From the NCBI GenBank assembly GCA_964019155.1, contig OZ025243.1:8608365-8672364 (forward strand): 64,000 nt of DNA, given 5' to 3'. The notes under the pieces are model-generated. The model was not told where the DNA came from and ran no database searches. It was given only the letters and a program-made list of their open reading frames with translations. The translations under genes were made by a program, and so were the position numbers. This document shows, piece by piece, positions 60,187 to 64,000 of this stretch (within the stretch, counting starts at the first letter, position 1; each line of letters starts with the position of its first letter). The stretch is from Osedax fenrisi (taxonomy: Eukaryota; Annelida; Polychaeta; Sabellida; Siboglinidae).

Positions 60187-60713
60187 GTACATACCTGATG
60201 ATATGCATAACGAAGAATGAGGCAATCTCACCTAGTGGAATTTATTCTATAGAAAAATAACGAAATATACTTGACAGACGATACAAACATTTACATGTAT
60301 GGCCATGCATGGCTATACAATTAACACAGAGCGAGACACGAAATCTAGTTTAAAGTTTTCATGTAGATATATCGATTTCTGTTACGTAATGCTAAATGCA
60401 TTTAAATGTATATTACATTAATCGATATATCTACAACTGTGACTTTATAATATATATATATATATATATATAATTATATAATAATATTCTAACAATTTAA
60501 TTATATATTATAAATAATATATAAATATATTATGAAATTATATATTATATAAACTTTTATATTATTATATATAATATGATATAATTTGTATATATATATA
60601 TATATATAATATAAGTATAAATACCTTATGTATATTGTAATGTGTTGAAAAATAGATGCTTCTCGTGTTGATTGTAGAGTGGAAATAGAATATGTTAATA
60701 AATAAAATGGAAT

Positions 60714-60784
<71 letters not shown>

Positions 60785-61411
60785 ATATATATATCTATAT
60801 ATACTCGAATAATTATAAGTATTTGTATATAAAATATAGGAAATATGTATATGTATACATATTTCCCTATGGGGAATCTATATAGTTTCTGAAAACCAGT
60901 TTAATTGCAATTAGAAGCAATAAATGCTATGTCTATGATAATATATAACACAACAATAAGTAAACTGTTATATTAAGGATATTATGAAGGATACTATTAT
61001 GAATTATATTTCTTATACATTTTATTTTCAATCAAATTTAAACTTAATTTTAAAATGTTATGGTATAACTGGTATTTCCATATTGTATACCATATAATTC
61101 ATAAAGTTATACCATTATATTTAATAGATAATGGTATAACTAAAAATTACGAATGTTATACCATATCATTCGTAATCTTATACCATTTAAATTAAGCTAT
61201 ATGGTATAACTAAAAATAACAAATGTTATACTATATAATATGTGATCTTATACCATTTCACTTAAGCTATATGGTATAACTAAAAAAATCAAATGTTATA
61301 CCATATAATATGTGATCTTATACCATTTAACGTAATTGTATGGTATAACTCGTATTTCCATATGTTATACCATATAATTCATAATGTTATACCCTTATTT
61401 TTAACAGTGTA
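58537..61411 (-). mobile_element. 2.8-kb TA-flanked element with clustered GGTATAAC repeats, copy B (inverted)
   Basis: 58539-61409 flanked by TA, the reverse complement of copy A (47462-50249) along its whole length: same CACTGTTA ends, the same distinctive GGTATACCAGGGCGCCACGG segment (complement at 58585-58604) and the same internal blocks. It is 2871 bp against 2788 bp, mainly through microsatellite and small indel differences. It lies in intron 2 of the probable metalloproteinase gene. No transposase. Confidence 0.85.
60717..60782. repeat. TA microsatellite
   Basis: About 33 TA dinucleotides inside copy B. Confidence 0.95.
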
Positions 61412-61923
61412 CTCATTATCATCATCATAATCGTCATAATTATTATCATCATCATCATCATCATTATAATGATAAAAATATATATATTTATATTTATATT
61501 TATTGAATAAATACGTATATATAGGCCTATCGGCCTATAGGCCGAAGCCAAATGTAAATGTTTAGATAATAATGTATCGTATATATATATATATATAGAT
61601 ATAAACATATTATAAATAAATTATATTATTCGCATGTAAATGAATATTACGTATACGTATATGCCTATAGGCCAAGCTTTAACAACGCATGCGTGCAAAC
61701 ATACACGCGTACGCGCAATGAACGCATCGCTTACTCGTGTTACCCATGGGGTTCACCCATAGTACACAATGTACACAATGTACCCACGTCGAGGTATCGT
61801 ATGCTAATTACGTTCGCTAAAGTCAGCGATTTTAATAAGTTAATTATAATTAATATCGGCCAGTCAACGCGATTAAATCTATGTAGTCGATACAAATAGC
61901 TTAGCGGTGTAGAAGTAATGCCC

Positions 61924-61988
<65 letters not shown>

Positions 61989-62354
61989 TATTAATATATT
62001 AATATAATATTTGTTATTATTATCGCGCATATCTATAATATATAATTAATTAAATAAGTAGCCAATAATAAATATAATTAATAACATATTAATACCCGAG
62101 GAATCAAAACAACAAGAATCACTATTGGAATGATTAACTCTTTATTGCTGACTTCGTAATAAACTATGATGCATCATCGTGCATGTATTAGGGTATATTG
62201 TTGTAGCATGGCCAGTTGTACAGGCGGACTATCTGATACATACGTAATGCATACACTGACTGTCCACCTGTCCATCTGGTCAACTGTCCTGTTACAGCAT
62301 TACACCCATATTCGTAATTATATCTACGAATATAAACTACCTGCAGGTAGTGGC
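61412..62354. other. Intronic stretch with simple repeats
   Basis: ATC run, GGCCTATAGGCC-type palindromes at 61521-61541 and 61661-61674, a paired ACAATGTAC direct repeat near 61764-61781, and a TA tract at 61927-61983. No exon recognised. Confidence 0.55.
61927..61983. repeat. TA microsatellite
   Basis: About 28 TA dinucleotides. Confidence 0.95.
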
Positions 62355-62650
62355 TCATGTTTGGCTCAGTGGCCAAGGCGTCAGACACACAAGCAGTAGG
62401 ACAAGGGTTCGAGCCTCGTCTGGACCATTAATTAAGTTTATAAAATGGGTCTTAAAATATTATTTAGAAGTGATCTTATATAATTGTGTATAAATAAATG
62501 ATCGGCTCTCGTTAAAAACATGTATGCCTTAACACGAGAGCGGCTACGAAGGGATATTATATCCATATATGGTTATAAGTGAACATTTCATATACGTTCC
62601 TGGATGGGATGAAAGGACTCCACCAAATAAAAATAACAATAACAATAACA
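62355..62650 (+). mobile_element. tRNA-derived SINE
   Basis: The head looks like a tRNA gene: A-box TGGCTCAGTGG at 62362-62372, perfect B-box GGTTCGAGCC at 62406-62415. It is followed by about 210 bp of unrelated body, with GGCTCTCGTT and AACACGAGAGC forming a stem, and TACGTTCCTGGATGGGATG, and ends in an AATAACAATAACAATAAC tail. Internal Pol III promoter plus simple tail define a SINE. The anticodon arm does not fold into a convincing tRNA, so it is not called as a tRNA gene. Confidence 0.75.
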
Positions 62651-63310
62651 TATATGTGTTTGTGTGTATGTATGTGTGTATGTTTATATGCTCACATGTG
62701 TATGTGTATGTGTGTTCTCTCTGATAACTTCCCGATGAACATACATGTTACATAGAAATACATATTGTCCATGTAAAAACATATATTTTATCGGGATACA
62801 TATTTTCTATGCATAGCTAGTATCTATTAGATATATCTATGTATACATATGTTAGATGCATGGTTGCATAGAAGCATAGATGAATATACACACATATGTT
62901 GCATGTAAATACATATGTTTCACGTGAATACACATGTACCCGATAACCTTGAAGCACCCTGTGAAGGACAACCTCGTAATTAAGCGCATTATAATATAGT
63001 ATACTATTATATATAATATAGTATACTATAAAGTAGTATACTATATTATATAATAAGTAGTAACAACACATGTTTTGTACCTACATACCATATATGTACT
63101 AAGATATTTGTATTTATATTAATCTCAATATTTACCTTAATTATATGATATTATTATTTTTATAATTGTAATTTATCTGAAGGGAGATTACATATGATAC
63201 ATTACACCACTGCTAGGATATGTAGAAGTACCACAGCTAATAGCCTTCACTGTTTCTCCTTAGACATTGTACATTGTGTATAGTCTGATTCGTGCATTCA
63301 TTAATATACA
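62651..63310. other. Intronic stretch, simple-sequence only
   Basis: GT/ATGT-rich tract at 62651-62715, several CACATATGT-type repeats to 62935, TATACTA palindromes at 62995-63050. No gene recognised. Confidence 0.55.
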
Positions 63311-64000
63311 TATATATATATATATTACTTACTTAGTTACTTAGTCCCGTGACGTCGCCATCGTAGGGGGAACACATGATAATGAATAGCACAACTTTCT
63401 CCATTTCGAACGATCTTTTGCAATATCTAAAAGTTGCCTAAGAGAAAGATGGGAAAATTCGGATATATCATTCATCCAATTTCTTTTAGGTCTTCCTCTT
63501 TTTCTCTCACCTTCGACATATCCATGAAGAATAGTATTAGCTAACGAATCGTGACGAGTTATATGTCCGAATGTGGTCATTTTTCTTCTCATGATAATAT
63601 CCAGAAGTGGTACATATGGGCCGACTTTTTTATTAATTTCATTGCTTACAAATATATTAGTTTTTCTTTGTTTATAGCTAATATTTAAAAGTCGTCTGTG
63701 TGCTTTTGATTCGAAACTACGTATCTTCTTTTTAGATTCTTCTAGTAAGGTCCAGCTTTCGCATCCGTACAACAATGTTGAAATAACTAAAGAGATGTAG
63801 AGTCTGTATTTAAGTTTGAAATCAATTTCTCCACTACGCCAGATCTTCTCCAATTTCACAAGGGCTGTAACTGCTGTCGATAGTCTTATTTGGATTTCTT
63901 TCTTTGAATTTCCGGTGTCGGTTAGCATTGCTCCCAGATATTTGAAATGTTGAACATTTTCAAGTTGTTTGCCGTACATAGTGATCACAGGTGGTGTTGA
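63311..64000 (-). mobile_element. 3' end of an RTE-like non-LTR retrotransposon, cut by the window edge
   Basis: Includes the reverse transcriptase C-terminus (63341-64000), a very short 3' untranslated region and a simple tail (CTAAGTAACTAAGTAAG then alternating TA) ending near 63311. Short 3' ends with simple tails are usual for RTE-group LINEs. It lies antisense in intron 2 of the probable metalloproteinase gene. Confidence 0.72.
63341..64000 (-). CDS. Reverse transcriptase C-terminal region of an RTE-like LINE (partial, intact frame)
   Basis: 220 codons open from the window edge to the stop at 63341-63343. Family signatures in order: ENVQHFKYLGAMLTDTGNSK, EIQIRLSTAV, KYRLYISLVISTLLYGCESW, FESKAHRRLLNISY, MTTFGHITRHDSLANTILHG, KRGRPKRNWMNDISE and DRSKWRKLCYS. 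This is the segment after the polymerase core of endonuclease-reverse transcriptases of the RTE group. The catalytic YADD region and the endonuclease would lie to the right. The frame is undamaged, so this insertion is younger than the LINE pieces at 43-47 kb. The exact clade (RTE, RTE-X, Proto2) is not resolved. Confidence 0.8.
   Translation of the reverse strand, partial: STPPVITMYGKQLENVQHFKYLGAMLTDTGNSKKEIQIRLSTAVTALVKLEKIWRSGEIDFKLKYRLYISLVISTLLYGCESWTLLEESKKKIRSFESKAHRRLLNISYKQRKTNIFVSNEINKKVGPYVPLLDIIMRRKMTTFGHITRHDSLANTILHGYVEGERKRGRPKRNWMNDISEFSHLSLRQLLDIAKDRSKWRKLCYSLSCVPPTMATSRD

Noticed and set aside
62355..62427. A functional tRNA gene
   Set aside because: A- and B-boxes are present but no convincing acceptor stem or anticodon arm forms; it is the head of a SINE with a body and simple tail.

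Overview
This window comes from an AT-rich, intron-dense, repeat-rich invertebrate animal genome. The evidence is a conserved metazoan motor gene cut into at least 60 small exons, the 5' end of a probable matrix metalloproteinase gene, animal-type LINEs (CR1/L2-like and RTE-like), a tRNA-derived SINE and many small DNA transposons. I cannot name the phylum.

Layout. Positions 1-3758 are a satellite array of a 62-bp unit (60 full copies plus a partial one). From 3869 to 40866 the minus strand carries the first 2885 codons of the cytoplasmic dynein 1 heavy chain gene (DYNC1H1/Dhc64C orthologue). I place 60 exons that splice in frame without a stop or frameshift, from the start codon at 40866 through the tail, linker, AAA1, AAA2 and AAA3 to the start of AAA4. 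The remaining part (rest of AAA4, stalk, AAA5, AAA6, C-terminus; roughly 1750 codons by comparison with the family) must lie left of the window, beyond the satellite, which sits in intron 60. The introns hold transposons and simple repeats: TTAA-flanked piggyBac-like elements (6866-7975, 30876-31471, 36207-37672), a hAT element with a perfect 8-bp target duplication (16023-17362), a 1.5-kb GC-rich minisatellite (24586-26063), a 0.4-kb AGT repeat (21226-21640) and others.

From 41 to 57 kb the window is intergenic and full of mobile elements: two decayed CR1/L2-like LINE pieces (43390-47160), a TA-flanked element with CGACCCC motifs (47306-51068) with a second TA-flanked 2.8-kb element (47462-50249) nested in it, a second hAT element with a perfect 8-bp duplication (52583-54213), and an 800-bp TA-flanked element (54739-55538). 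At 57650 a plus-strand gene begins: a signal-peptide exon and an exon with a matrix-metalloproteinase-like propeptide. Its second intron contains an inverted second copy of the 2.8-kb element (58539-61409), a SINE (62355-62650) and the 3' end of an RTE-like LINE (63311-64000).

The most unusual signal is in splicing: 34 of the 60 dynein donor sites I place have T at intron position +3 (mostly GTTAGT or GTTTGT), and only four begin GTAAG. The metalloproteinase-like gene's first donor is also GTTTGT. All coordinates and counts were read by eye; no alignment or search was run.
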